Shown one piece after another: positions 51,984 to 60,363 of a DNA stretch of 64,000 bases. Made by a program: the position numbers and the translations under genes. The stretch's first letter is position 1. Each line of letters starts with the position of its first letter. The notes beneath the pieces are model-generated. The model was not told the DNA's origin. It searched no databases and was given only the letters and a program-made list of their open reading frames with translations. The stretch is taken from contig JAHFUP010000007.1 of NCBI GenBank assembly GCA_023265025.1, forward strand, positions 46,858 to 110,857. Direction: 5' to 3'. Source of the DNA: Acidimicrobiia bacterium. GTDB lineage: Bacteria; Actinomycetota; Acidimicrobiia; Acidimicrobiales; AC-14.

Positions 51984-53215
51984 CCGACGATCGACCGGTA
52001 GAAGTCGACCGCCGCGTTCATGACGAGGTGCCGCTCGGCACGCTCGGTGATCAACGACGCATTCCTGCTTGCAGCGGCACGGCGGAGCGCGACGTCGTCC
52101 AGACCCCTGATGATCGCCTCGGCGATCGAATCCGGATCGGTTGCGTCGCAGAAGAGTCCGTTCACCCCCTCCTCGACCCATTCGCCGACGGAATTCAGTC
52201 GGCCTGCGACGGGCAGGCAGCCTGACGCCATCGCCTCGAGCAGCGTGTTCGGGGTGCCGTCATGGACGCTGGGCGACACGCTCACCGGCGCCGCCCGGAA
52301 CAACTCGGCAAGGGCATTGGGCGCGAGAGACGGGAGCATGCGAAGCGAGTCGGCGATCCCGAGCGACGCGTGCAGATGTTCGAGGGTGGGGTTCCCCTTC
52401 ATGCCCACGCACACCGCAAACGCATCGGGGCGTTTCCGCGTCACTCGAACCCACGCTCGCAGGAACTCGTCGTTGCGAACGTATTCCCTTACACCTCGCG
52501 GGTTCACCACGAGGGGCCGATCGAGAGGGATGTCGAGAGCACGGAGGACGTCGCTGTCCGGAGGTCCGGGATGGAAGACGCTGCGGTCGACGCCTCCTCC
52601 TCCAGGAAGGACGATGCGAGGTCGTCCCGGTCGGAAGCCATAGGCTTCGGAAAGCTTCAGGTCGCGATGGCAATCGCAGTGCAAGGCATCCGCGGCTGAA
52701 AGTGTTCGCCGGGTGACCTCTCCCATCCGCCGTCGGCGCTCCGCCCACAACGTGAGGTCGTTCCCCCACGTCGAGATGAGCAACGGGACACGACTCTGCA
52801 GGCGGGCGGCGAGCACACCCTCGTAGGGAATTCGCATGGCATGGATGAGATCGGGCTGGAAGGCTCGCACGAACCGATCGACGGTGCCGGTATGGCGCCG
52901 GGCCTCCAGACCTGCCAGTGAGCTATTGGTCCGATGCCACACCCGCCGCGTGACGTTGGATGACGCCGCTCTTGCCAGCCAGCTCTTGAGTGGATGGCTT
53001 TCCCGCGGGTCGGAGTTGTTCGCACGGATCTCGACGAGATGCGAGAAGCCCAGGTTGATCACATCAACGGAAAAAGCCTCGCCGTCAGTGTCCACGGGGA
53101 AGGTGGACACCACCCGCACGGTATGGCCCAGGCCGGCCAGGTGCCGGATCCAACCCTGCGCGATCGGGCTCCGGAAGTCGACCAGGAACAGGACGCGCAA
53201 TGGGGCGTCGGTCAT
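51980..53215 (-). CDS. Glycosyltransferase family 4
   Basis: 411 residues in two Rossmann-like halves: LRVLFLVDFRSPIAQGW at the start, DLIHAMRIPYEG, PRGVREYVRN in the hinge region and SPSVHDGTPNTLLEAMASG, the GT-B nucleotide-sugar site with the conserved E-x7-E type loop. It belongs to the minus-strand pair with asnB and is joined to it by a 14-codon mini-ORF. Confidence 0.87.
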   Translation of the reverse strand: MTDAPLRVLFLVDFRSPIAQGWIRHLAGLGHTVRVVSTFPVDTDGEAFSVDVINLGFSHLVEIRANNSDPRESHPLKSWLARAASSNVTRRVWHRTNSSLAGLEARRHTGTVDRFVRAFQPDLIHAMRIPYEGVLAARLQSRVPLLISTWGNDLTLWAERRRRMGEVTRRTLSAADALHCDCHRDLKLSEAYGFRPGRPRIVLPGGGGVDRSVFHPGPPDSDVLRALDIPLDRPLVVNPRGVREYVRNDEFLRAWVRVTRKRPDAFAVCVGMKGNPTLEHLHASLGIADSLRMLPSLAPNALAELFRAAPVSVSPSVHDGTPNTLLEAMASGCLPVAGRLNSVGEWVEEGVNGLFCDATDPDSIAEAIIRGLDDVALRRAAASRNASLITERAERHLVMNAAVDFYRSIVG

Positions 53216-53256
53216 GGTGCCCAGTTCGTGCGGACGGGCGAACCTAGAGACCTCAA
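53212..53256 (-). CDS. 14-codon relay mini-ORF between asnB and a glycosyltransferase
   Basis: On the minus strand TTG 53256-53254 overlaps the asnB stop (TTGA) and the frame ends in a TGA overlapping the ATG of the downstream gene (ATGA). Peptide MRSLGSPVRTNWAP. No strong hairpin and no ribosome site for the next gene are seen, so coupling may be the way that gene is translated. Confidence 0.4.
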   Translation of the reverse strand: MRSLGSPVRTNWAP

Positions 53257-55091
53257 TCTATGAAATCCTGAAACCACAACTCGGCGGTGATCCACCGGAA
53301 GATCTGGCTCGAAAGATCGACCTTCCCGGAGAGGTGCCGATCGACGGCTCGCCGAAGGGCTTTGTGGTCGAACAGGCCTCTGCTCCGGCACGCCTTGCCG
53401 AAGAGAATGTCCTCGACGAGCTCCTGCCGATAGGCCCGGAGCCAGCTGGCCAACGGGGTGGCGAAACCGAGCTTCCGCCGGACCTCTCGGATGTCCGACG
53501 GCACGATGTCCCGTACGGCGTCGCGTAGCACGACCTTGCCCTGCGCCTCGTTCACCTTCAGCGACCCGGGGAGGCGGAAGCCGAGCTCGACCAGCCGGAA
53601 ATCGAGGTACGGCATCCGAACCTCGATCGAATGAGCCATGGACATCGCGTCTCCGTACTGGAGCAAGGTCCGCAGGCCGCCCTCGTGGTGACTGCGAAGC
53701 ATACGGTTGACCGAATCCCGAACCGGGGGAGCGTCCGAGCGACTGGGAACATCGTCCGGTCCGGAGCGCAGCTCCCGGGCATACACCGCCTCGTCCTTCC
53801 GGAGGCGCCGGTACCAGCGGTGGGAGCCTGGCACGAGATCGCGAGCCGACCAGGAGACGGCGGTCCACCAACCCCAGGTCTGCACGTGCTGTCGCATGTC
53901 CCGGGCGGCTTGGGAGAGGTCTCCTCGACGAACCGTGTTCATCAACGCCGTCCCGAAGACGCGATCGATGTAGCCGCCGAACAGCTCGTCCGAGCCTTGG
54001 CCGTCGAGCGCCACCACCACCTTGCCGTGCATCGTCGCCATGATGTTCCAGAGAGGAATCACTGCCGGGCACTGTGTCGGAGCGTCCATGTGGTGGACGA
54101 CCTTGCCGAGAAGGTCCACGATCTCGTTCGGCTCGATCGAGACCGGGTGGCCCTCCATCCCGAGGGATGTGGCCAGCGCGCCGGCGCGAGGAGCCTCGTC
54201 GAACCGCTCCCCGGGGAACGATGCAGTGAAGGTGAGATGTCGACCCGGGGATACGGTACGGACGAGACAGGCGATCGTGGCCGAATCGAGGCCTCCCGAC
54301 AGCGACGTCCCGACGGGGACGTCGCTCCGGAGCCGCAATGCGACTGCGTCAGTGAGCAGCTCCCGCACCGCGTCGGCCGCGTCCTCGCGAGAGAGGGGCA
54401 ACGTGTCCGTCGGGTAGTCCCAGTACCTCCAGGTCCGCGTGCCGGTCGCGGTCACCAGTAGGTTATGGGCGGGCTGGAGTCGACGAACGGAATCAAAGAA
54501 GGTGGCACTGGGCTCCGAATGCACGCTCGCTCGGAAGAAACGGGACAGGGACGTGAAGTCGGGCTCTGCCAGTGTCGGTTCGACTGCGAGGAGTGCCTTT
54601 ATCTCCGATGCGAGCAGGAAAGTACCGCCATGTTCGGCGAAATACAGCGGTTTCGCTCCGAAACGATCTCGTGAGCAGAACAAGGAGTCCGTGTCACGGT
54701 CGTAGATCGCAAAAGCCCACATGCCGTTGAACTTTTGCACCGCCTCATGACCCCACTCAGCATATGCGGCGAGAAGCACTTCTGTATCGGAAGCCGTCCT
54801 GAAGCGGTGGCCGAGCTTGGCTAGCTCCGACCTGAGCTCAATATAATTGTAGATCTCGCCGTTGTATGTCAAGCAATAGCGACCGTCCGTCGACTCGAAT
54901 GGTTGATTGCTCTCAGGGACGAGGTCGAGAACGGCCAGCCGAAGATGTCCGAGACCCACATGGGGTTCGGGTAGGCAGACGCCCCGGGCGTCTGGTCCCC
55001 GGTGCGGCATCGTGGCTATCATGCGTTCGACGTTGCGACCAGTGACGGGTCTACTCCTTCCCTTCCTGTAGATGGCCGCAATGCCGCACAC
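53253..55091 (-). CDS. asnB: Asparagine synthase (glutamine-hydrolysing)
   Basis: The 612-residue protein starts MCGIAAIY, giving the Ntn glutaminase Cys at position 2 after Met removal, with FNGMWAFAIYD and the synthetase domain SGGLDSATIACL (PP-loop). Inside glycan clusters such enzymes often amidate sugar acids rather than aspartate. The start is fixed by the required Cys2. Confidence 0.9.
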   Translation of the reverse strand: MCGIAAIYRKGRSRPVTGRNVERMIATMPHRGPDARGVCLPEPHVGLGHLRLAVLDLVPESNQPFESTDGRYCLTYNGEIYNYIELRSELAKLGHRFRTASDTEVLLAAYAEWGHEAVQKFNGMWAFAIYDRDTDSLFCSRDRFGAKPLYFAEHGGTFLLASEIKALLAVEPTLAEPDFTSLSRFFRASVHSEPSATFFDSVRRLQPAHNLLVTATGTRTWRYWDYPTDTLPLSREDAADAVRELLTDAVALRLRSDVPVGTSLSGGLDSATIACLVRTVSPGRHLTFTASFPGERFDEAPRAGALATSLGMEGHPVSIEPNEIVDLLGKVVHHMDAPTQCPAVIPLWNIMATMHGKVVVALDGQGSDELFGGYIDRVFGTALMNTVRRGDLSQAARDMRQHVQTWGWWTAVSWSARDLVPGSHRWYRRLRKDEAVYARELRSGPDDVPSRSDAPPVRDSVNRMLRSHHEGGLRTLLQYGDAMSMAHSIEVRMPYLDFRLVELGFRLPGSLKVNEAQGKVVLRDAVRDIVPSDIREVRRKLGFATPLASWLRAYRQELVEDILFGKACRSRGLFDHKALRRAVDRHLSGKVDLSSQIFRWITAELWFQDFID

Positions 55092-55220
55092 GTCGATACT
55101 CCGATGATTTGCAATGTCGAGATGACCACACTAGCGCCGCTGTGCCTTACCCTCCTCGGACAGCGCACCAGACCGACGGCTCATAGTGGTGTCCTTGGCT
55201 CGTCGTCCTGAGGGAGCGTT

Positions 55221-56534
55221 GTGACAGGAGCCGACGCAGACGCCGTGGTAGCGCCGCCGTTCGGCCCGGCGTCGCCACCAGCACCACCGGACTCCTCCCT
55301 GCCGTCGGTGAAGGCCACCGGGCTGGTCAACGCGCTTGCCTTCGCGCTCGGTGCCGCCTCGGCGATCATCCTGGCTCGCCTCCTCGGCGCGACCGAGCGG
55401 GGCGAGCTGGTCATCGCGAGTATCGGCCCGATACTCGCAAGCATTCTGTGCACTCTCGGCGTCGAAGAGTCGATTGTCTATCTGAATGCTCGAGCTTCCG
55501 ATTCGAAGGAACGGCTGACCATTGCCTGGAGTGGCTTCGCTACGGCAGTCGTCTCCGGCATCGTCGGCTCGGTTGTGGCCCTCGCAGTCCAATATTGGTA
55601 CGTCGGGTCGCGCGCCGGAGATATCGACAGGCGGGTGCTTTTCCTTTATGCGACGATCCCACTCCCCGTTGCGGTAATACAGGATCTCCTCGGTAATCTA
55701 CGAGGTACCGGAAGATATCGGATGTGGAACATCGTTCGGATGACCACACCCAGCGTGTACATTATGCTGATAGCCGGTCTCGCTGCAGCCGGAAGATTAA
55801 GCGTTAGCACGGCACTTCTGGCCCATTGGTCCGCAAACGTTCCACTCGCGCTCTATCTGCTTGTCTCGTTGCGGCTCGAGGGCGGCCCGAACATCGAAAG
55901 TTCCGTCTGCAGACAACTTGCGAAACTGGGTTCGGGCAACCACCTCATTACGGTGCAACGCCTCGCAAACGAACGCGCGGACCAGTTTGTCATGGCGCGC
56001 GTCGTTCCGGCGCACTCATTGGGAAACTACGCTGTCGCCGCGACCTACGCGTCCTGCGGCCTGCAATTGGGACTCGCCGTCGGCTTTCAGCTCTATTCGC
56101 ACGTGAGTCGTTCGGGGAGCATTCGTCGCAGGGACTTCGTGGCACTCTGCCGGAAAAGCTTCCTCCTGATGTCGGCTATCGGCGTGGTCGGAGCAGCGGC
56201 CGGGTGGCTGGTCCTTCCTGCACTGCTGGGCAACGACTTCAAGGACTCCGTGGTCCCTGCGGCTCTGTTGCTGGCGGGGGGCCCACCCCTCACCGTCGGA
56301 ACGCTGTATGCGAGTGCCTGGAAGGCCAGCGCAGAACCGCTGCGGGCCGCACGGGCCGAGACCGTCGGACTGTTGACCACGGCCATCCTATTGGCGTGCC
56401 TGCTCGGGCCCTGGGGCATTCGAGGAGCTGCCGTGGCATCGGTCGCCGCATACACCGTCGTGGCACTCATCCTCGTCCTAGGGCCGGCGCCGTCCGTCAT
56501 CGGGGCCGGCGACCCGGGCCGGGCAGGCGGATGA
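55221..56534 (+). CDS. Polysaccharide flippase (Wzx-like)
   Basis: 437 residues with about twelve membrane segments, starting GLVNALAFALGAASAIILARLLGATERG, typical of the MATE/MVF-like polysaccharide transporter family. It would move the lipid-linked repeat unit across the membrane. GTG 55221 follows GAGGGAG. Codon use is noticeably less GC-biased than in the first half of the window. ATGA overlap with the next gene. Confidence 0.85.
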   Translation: MTGADADAVVAPPFGPASPPAPPDSSLPSVKATGLVNALAFALGAASAIILARLLGATERGELVIASIGPILASILCTLGVEESIVYLNARASDSKERLTIAWSGFATAVVSGIVGSVVALAVQYWYVGSRAGDIDRRVLFLYATIPLPVAVIQDLLGNLRGTGRYRMWNIVRMTTPSVYIMLIAGLAAAGRLSVSTALLAHWSANVPLALYLLVSLRLEGGPNIESSVCRQLAKLGSGNHLITVQRLANERADQFVMARVVPAHSLGNYAVAATYASCGLQLGLAVGFQLYSHVSRSGSIRRRDFVALCRKSFLLMSAIGVVGAAAGWLVLPALLGNDFKDSVVPAALLLAGGPPLTVGTLYASAWKASAEPLRAARAETVGLLTTAILLACLLGPWGIRGAAVASVAAYTVVALILVLGPAPSVIGAGDPGRAGG

Positions 56535-57712
56535 CCGAAGGCTTGTTTGCGCCACAGCCGCTAGAGCCCTCGGTACGTGTCTGTGTGCTCCAAGCGGTCC
56601 TGCCGGCCTACCGGACGCCGGTGTTCAATGCCTTGGGACGTCGCGACGGCATCGACCTGACCGTCTGGGCCGGATCCGCCGCCTACGGGGCCAAGACCGA
56701 CGATCCCGAGCGTTTCGAGTCGTTCTCGTTCCGTGACGCCCCCGTTCGCCACGTGGGCCCCTTGTTGTGGCAACCGGCACAGCTCGAGTCCCTACGGGCG
56801 GGCTTCGACGTCGTGGTGTTCAGTTGGAGTACGAGATATGTGCAACTCGGCCCGTCTCTCGCCTTGGCTCGGCGCGCCGGGGTCCGGTCTGTGGTTTGGG
56901 GGCACGGGGAAAGTACGGCCGATAGCCCATTGCGTCGGCGCGTGCGGGACGGCGTGAGCGCATTGGCAGATGCCGTCCTCGTGTACAACCACCGGGTTGC
57001 CGCGGAAATGCGGCGTCGATCGTCGAACCCGACGAAGGTGTTCGTTGCCCTGAACGCGATCGATCAGACCGGGATCCAGGCTGCTCGCGAGTGGTGGGCG
57101 GCGAGGCCCCAGGAGCTCGACCAGTTCCGATCGGAGAAGGACGTCGCAGGCAGGCGCCTGTTCGTCTCCCTTTCGCGCCTGCGCCCCGACAAGAAGACGG
57201 GACTCCTTCTTCGAGTGTTCGCCCGTCTCGTATCGGAGGGTCGAGACGTCCGGCTCGTCGTGATCGGGGATGGAACAGAGCGGGCACGCCTGGAAGCCGA
57301 CGCTCGACGGCTCGGCATCGCAGACAGGGTGCGGTTCCTGGGCACTCTCTACGACGAGCGTCAGATCGCGGCGTGGTGTCTGTCGGCCGTCGCGTGCGTG
57401 GTGCCGGCATCGATCGGTTTGAGCCTGCTGCATGCCTTCGGGTATGGCCTTCCCGTTCTCACGACCGACGAGGACCAGACCCCGGAGATCGAGGCGCTGG
57501 AGCACGGCGTGAACGGGCTCCTGGTGCGACCAGGGGACCCGGAGGCGCTCCTCGACGCGATGCGGGACCTGCTCGACGACGATCCCCGGCAGCAGGCATT
57601 GAGCCGGGGTGCGTCTGCGACGGTCACCCAGGGAGAGTTTAGGCTTGACGGCATGGTCGACGGCATGGTCGAGGCGATCCAGTTCGCCGCGCGGGCCCGG
57701 CGGACGAGTTGA
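56531..57712 (+). CDS. Glycosyltransferase family 4
   Basis: 393 residues, GT-B fold: VCVLQAVLPAYRTPVFNAL at the start, FVSLSRLRPDKKTGLLL in the hinge, VVIGDGTERARLE and PASIGLSLLHAFGYGLPVLT for the donor site. Coupled to the flippase gene by ATGA and to wzy by a mini-ORF. Confidence 0.87.
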   Translation: MTEGLFAPQPLEPSVRVCVLQAVLPAYRTPVFNALGRRDGIDLTVWAGSAAYGAKTDDPERFESFSFRDAPVRHVGPLLWQPAQLESLRAGFDVVVFSWSTRYVQLGPSLALARRAGVRSVVWGHGESTADSPLRRRVRDGVSALADAVLVYNHRVAAEMRRRSSNPTKVFVALNAIDQTGIQAAREWWAARPQELDQFRSEKDVAGRRLFVSLSRLRPDKKTGLLLRVFARLVSEGRDVRLVVIGDGTERARLEADARRLGIADRVRFLGTLYDERQIAAWCLSAVACVVPASIGLSLLHAFGYGLPVLTTDEDQTPEIEALEHGVNGLLVRPGDPEALLDAMRDLLDDDPRQQALSRGASATVTQGEFRLDGMVDGMVEAIQFAARARRTS

Positions 57713-57741
57713 GCGGCCGCCCGGGGAATTCGGCCCCGTGA
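57709..57741 (+). CDS. 10-codon relay mini-ORF before the Wzy-like gene
   Basis: TTG 57709 overlaps the preceding stop (TTGA) and TGA 57739-57741 overlaps the next GTG (GTGA). Peptide MSGRPGNSAP. A short hairpin CGGGG-AATTCGG-CCCCG lies directly before the GTG, and no Shine-Dalgarno is visible. Confidence 0.4.
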   Translation: MSGRPGNSAP

Positions 57742-59168
57742 CACTCACGAGCACCGAAGGGCCGCTTGCCCGAGTCTCGTCAAGGATTCCAAGCCGGCTG
57801 TGGCAGGTGGCTGCCGCTGTCGCGGCTATGGCGGCGATTGGCTGGCTGTGCGGGACGGGGGCCGGTACGACCGCATTCGGTCTACCGCTTCTCCTGCTGG
57901 CGATGGTCGCCATTGCCAAGCGGTTCAACTATGCCTTCTGGTTCCTCGGTGTTCTGCTTCCTATCTACGCCGTCGGACCGATCCCGCCATCGGTCTTTAC
58001 ACTAGGTCGTCTCGCTCTCATCGCCGGGATCATCATCTCGGATCTTTCGGCCATGCGCCTTCGGTCTTACCGAATGCCAAATCGAAAATGGTGGTTGTAC
58101 GGTTTGGCCCTTGTTTCCGCAGCAGCAATTCATCTGAGCGCTTCCGGCCTTTACCTCGGCGTGGGCTTCGTAGTCATCGCACTGTTCGGGGCGAGGATCG
58201 GCTCGAGTCCGGAGGCCTATCGCCTCCTGTTTTCCGGGTTTCGCCTCGGGGTGTTTGTGAGCTCCCTCACCCTCATGGCCCAAACACTTGGAGTCCTGAC
58301 GTTCACCGACATCGAACAACAGCTTCTCGGACATCCCGGGCTCTCGTATCGTTCCACAGCCTTTGCATATGAGGCCGCACTGTCCCTCATTCTTTGGCAC
58401 CGGAGCGGTCACGGCAAGGTCCGAACACCTGTTTGGCTCTTGGAAGGCGCCGTCGTGGCAGCGGCCCTCTTGGCATCCGGTGGCAGGGGTGGGCTCCTCG
58501 CACTCGCCGTCGCTATGGTGGTCCTTCCTTTGAGTGCCGGTCGCGTTAAGACGACTGTTCGGTTCGTCGCTACAGCCGCAGCGGCACTGGCCGTAATATC
58601 GACGCTCGGATTGTCCACGCTTTCGGTTGAGCGACTCTTACCCCAGGTTCGTGACCGCAGAATAGACGTAGTAGATCAGTACGGTTCCGGCCGCAGGGAT
58701 ATCCTGCAGGTCAGCATCGAGCGGGCGCGACAACATTGGATCATTGGTGCCGGCTTCGAGGAGTCCTCGGTCGCTGCCTTCGGCGCATCTGCTTCCTACG
58801 CGACCACAAGCAGCGGCACGAAATCCAGGAATCCCAACGCGCACATTCTGGTCCTCGCTCTCCTCATAATAGGAGGAATCGTCCTAGCGACGTCCGCCAC
58901 CGTGGTCCTCGTTGCCGCGGGCGTGAAGGCGTATGTGCTTGCGGCAAGAGGTTCCCCGCAGATCTCGTGGATTGCGGCGGGCATCGTCATCTATCTCGTC
59001 AACAGCCTCCTCGAGGTGGGCGGAGGTCTCGTCGGGTTGCAGAGCGTCCTTCTTTTCTCCGCCTTGGTTCGCTTGGCCGAACTGAACGCGGGCCCGCGTC
59101 GCGTCCGATCCACTGACCGTCCGATGCTACGAAGCGCTGTACTCGAACTACGGGCATCCGGTCCGTGA
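57738..59168 (+). CDS. O-antigen ligase/polymerase-like membrane protein (Wzy-like)
   Basis: 476 residues with about eleven membrane segments and a large external loop (about 305-365) bearing GSGRRDILQVSIERARQHW and the ensuing IGAGF, the usual position of Wzy/WaaL loops with conserved Arg. It would polymerise repeat units outside the membrane. GTG 57738 overlaps the mini-ORF stop. Confidence 0.8.
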   Translation: MTLTSTEGPLARVSSRIPSRLWQVAAAVAAMAAIGWLCGTGAGTTAFGLPLLLLAMVAIAKRFNYAFWFLGVLLPIYAVGPIPPSVFTLGRLALIAGIIISDLSAMRLRSYRMPNRKWWLYGLALVSAAAIHLSASGLYLGVGFVVIALFGARIGSSPEAYRLLFSGFRLGVFVSSLTLMAQTLGVLTFTDIEQQLLGHPGLSYRSTAFAYEAALSLILWHRSGHGKVRTPVWLLEGAVVAAALLASGGRGGLLALAVAMVVLPLSAGRVKTTVRFVATAAAALAVISTLGLSTLSVERLLPQVRDRRIDVVDQYGSGRRDILQVSIERARQHWIIGAGFEESSVAAFGASASYATTSSGTKSRNPNAHILVLALLIIGGIVLATSATVVLVAAGVKAYVLAARGSPQISWIAAGIVIYLVNSLLEVGGGLVGLQSVLLFSALVRLAELNAGPRRVRSTDRPMLRSAVLELRASGP

Positions 59169-59200
59169 ACGGAGACGCGCGGCACCGGCAGGCGCCGTGA
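59165..59200 (+). CDS. 11-codon relay mini-ORF before the FkbM gene
   Basis: GTG 59165 overlaps the wzy stop (GTGA) and TGA 59198-59200 overlaps the next GTG (GTGA). Peptide MNGDARHRQAP. No ribosome site is evident for the downstream gene. Confidence 0.4.
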   Translation: MNGDARHRQAP

Positions 59201-59868
59201 AACGGCTCTACTTGCGGTGTCGCAACAAGGCACTTCGCACTGCTCTCCGAAGAGTCGTTCGGCTGCGGCCTCGCGAGCCCAACCTGCGTATCGGCACCCG
59301 GTATGGCGGGTGGATTGTTCCCCTGAGCACGATCCGGAGCGGTGCGGTCTGCTACTGCGCCGGCCTAGGCGAGGACGGCTCCTTCGACCGTGCGCTGGCC
59401 GAGGAGCACGGCTGTCGGGTCTTCACCTTCGATCCGACTCCACGTGCGATCACCTACGCCGAGACGAAGCTGGCCGGCGTGCCTGGATTGCAGTTCACGC
59501 CACGAGGACTGTGGTCGAAGCGCGAAGTACTTCGATTTTACGCGCCACAGAACTCCGACCACGTTTCGCACTCGATCGTGAATCTACAAGGAACTACCGA
59601 ATACTTCGAGGCTGAATGCGAGTCCGTGACTGACGCCATGGCTGATTTGGGCCACGATCACATCGACCTGTTGAAGTTGGACGTTGAAGGTGCTGAGTAC
59701 GAGGTGTTGGAATCGATGCTGACCGCCCGAGTCCCGGTGACGACGGTTTGCGTGGAGTTCGACCAGCCGGCGCCGTTCTGGAAGACGATCGGGCAGATCC
59801 GGCGGATGCAGGCCGCCGGCTACGAGGTCGTGGCCATCGAGGGATGGAACGTCACCTTTCATATGTAA
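59197..59868 (+). CDS. FkbM-family methyltransferase
   Basis: 223 residues. CYCAGLGEDGSFDRALAEE stands for the SAM-binding loop, VFTFDPTPRAI follows, and DLLKLDVEGAEYEVLESML is the FkbM hallmark. It probably O-methylates a glycan sugar. Last intact gene of the polysaccharide region. Confidence 0.85.
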   Translation: MKRLYLRCRNKALRTALRRVVRLRPREPNLRIGTRYGGWIVPLSTIRSGAVCYCAGLGEDGSFDRALAEEHGCRVFTFDPTPRAITYAETKLAGVPGLQFTPRGLWSKREVLRFYAPQNSDHVSHSIVNLQGTTEYFEAECESVTDAMADLGHDHIDLLKLDVEGAEYEVLESMLTARVPVTTVCVEFDQPAPFWKTIGQIRRMQAAGYEVVAIEGWNVTFHM

Positions 59869-59875
59869 CCGCGCC

Positions 59876-60109
59876 GAGCTGGGAGAGTCAGCCGTCACGA
59901 CTCGACTCACGGAAGTCATCGAGGGATACCCCGATGCCTCAGGAACCACCGAGGTTGGAGCCATCGTGACGACATTCGAGGCCGAACGCGAGCACCCTGA
60001 CGACGCAAAAGCCCAGGTCATGGGCCCTCTTCAGAGCTACTTTCTAAGAGCGGCATTATCGCCGCGGCCGGCAGGCGCCGCTGCTGGTCATCGAGCAATA
60101 GCAGCATGA
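59876..60109 (+). pseudogene. Remnant of a possible luciferase-like monooxygenase gene
   Basis: An open frame without a start reads GYPDASGTTEVGAIVTTF, then HPDDAKAQVMGPLQSYFLR, resembling the C-terminal part of LLM flavin monooxygenases of the MupA/Atu3671 type, before drifting into low-complexity codons. It sits in the 495-bp gap after the FkbM gene; the remainder (60110-60363) shows no gene, only AT-richer sequence that may hold the promoter of the next gene. Confidence 0.35.
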
Positions 60110-60363
60110 CCGAAAAGAACTCGTGTAGAAGGCTCCTCGGTAAGCTTCACGCCAACGAACTGATACGCGCGACTCGTTCGCTAATGCACTCATTAGGCCT
60201 TTAACGCGGGGCCGGCACCCTCCAGCAGTCTGACCGTCATACCAAAGACTGCTCCTCGCGCGCTCGATGTCGTAAGATTTCAGCCGCCAAAATGTGCGTC
60301 GACTTCGGGGCTTGTCTCCCAATTCCGACCCAACTAAGCTTACCCGCGACGGGGGAGGTTGGC

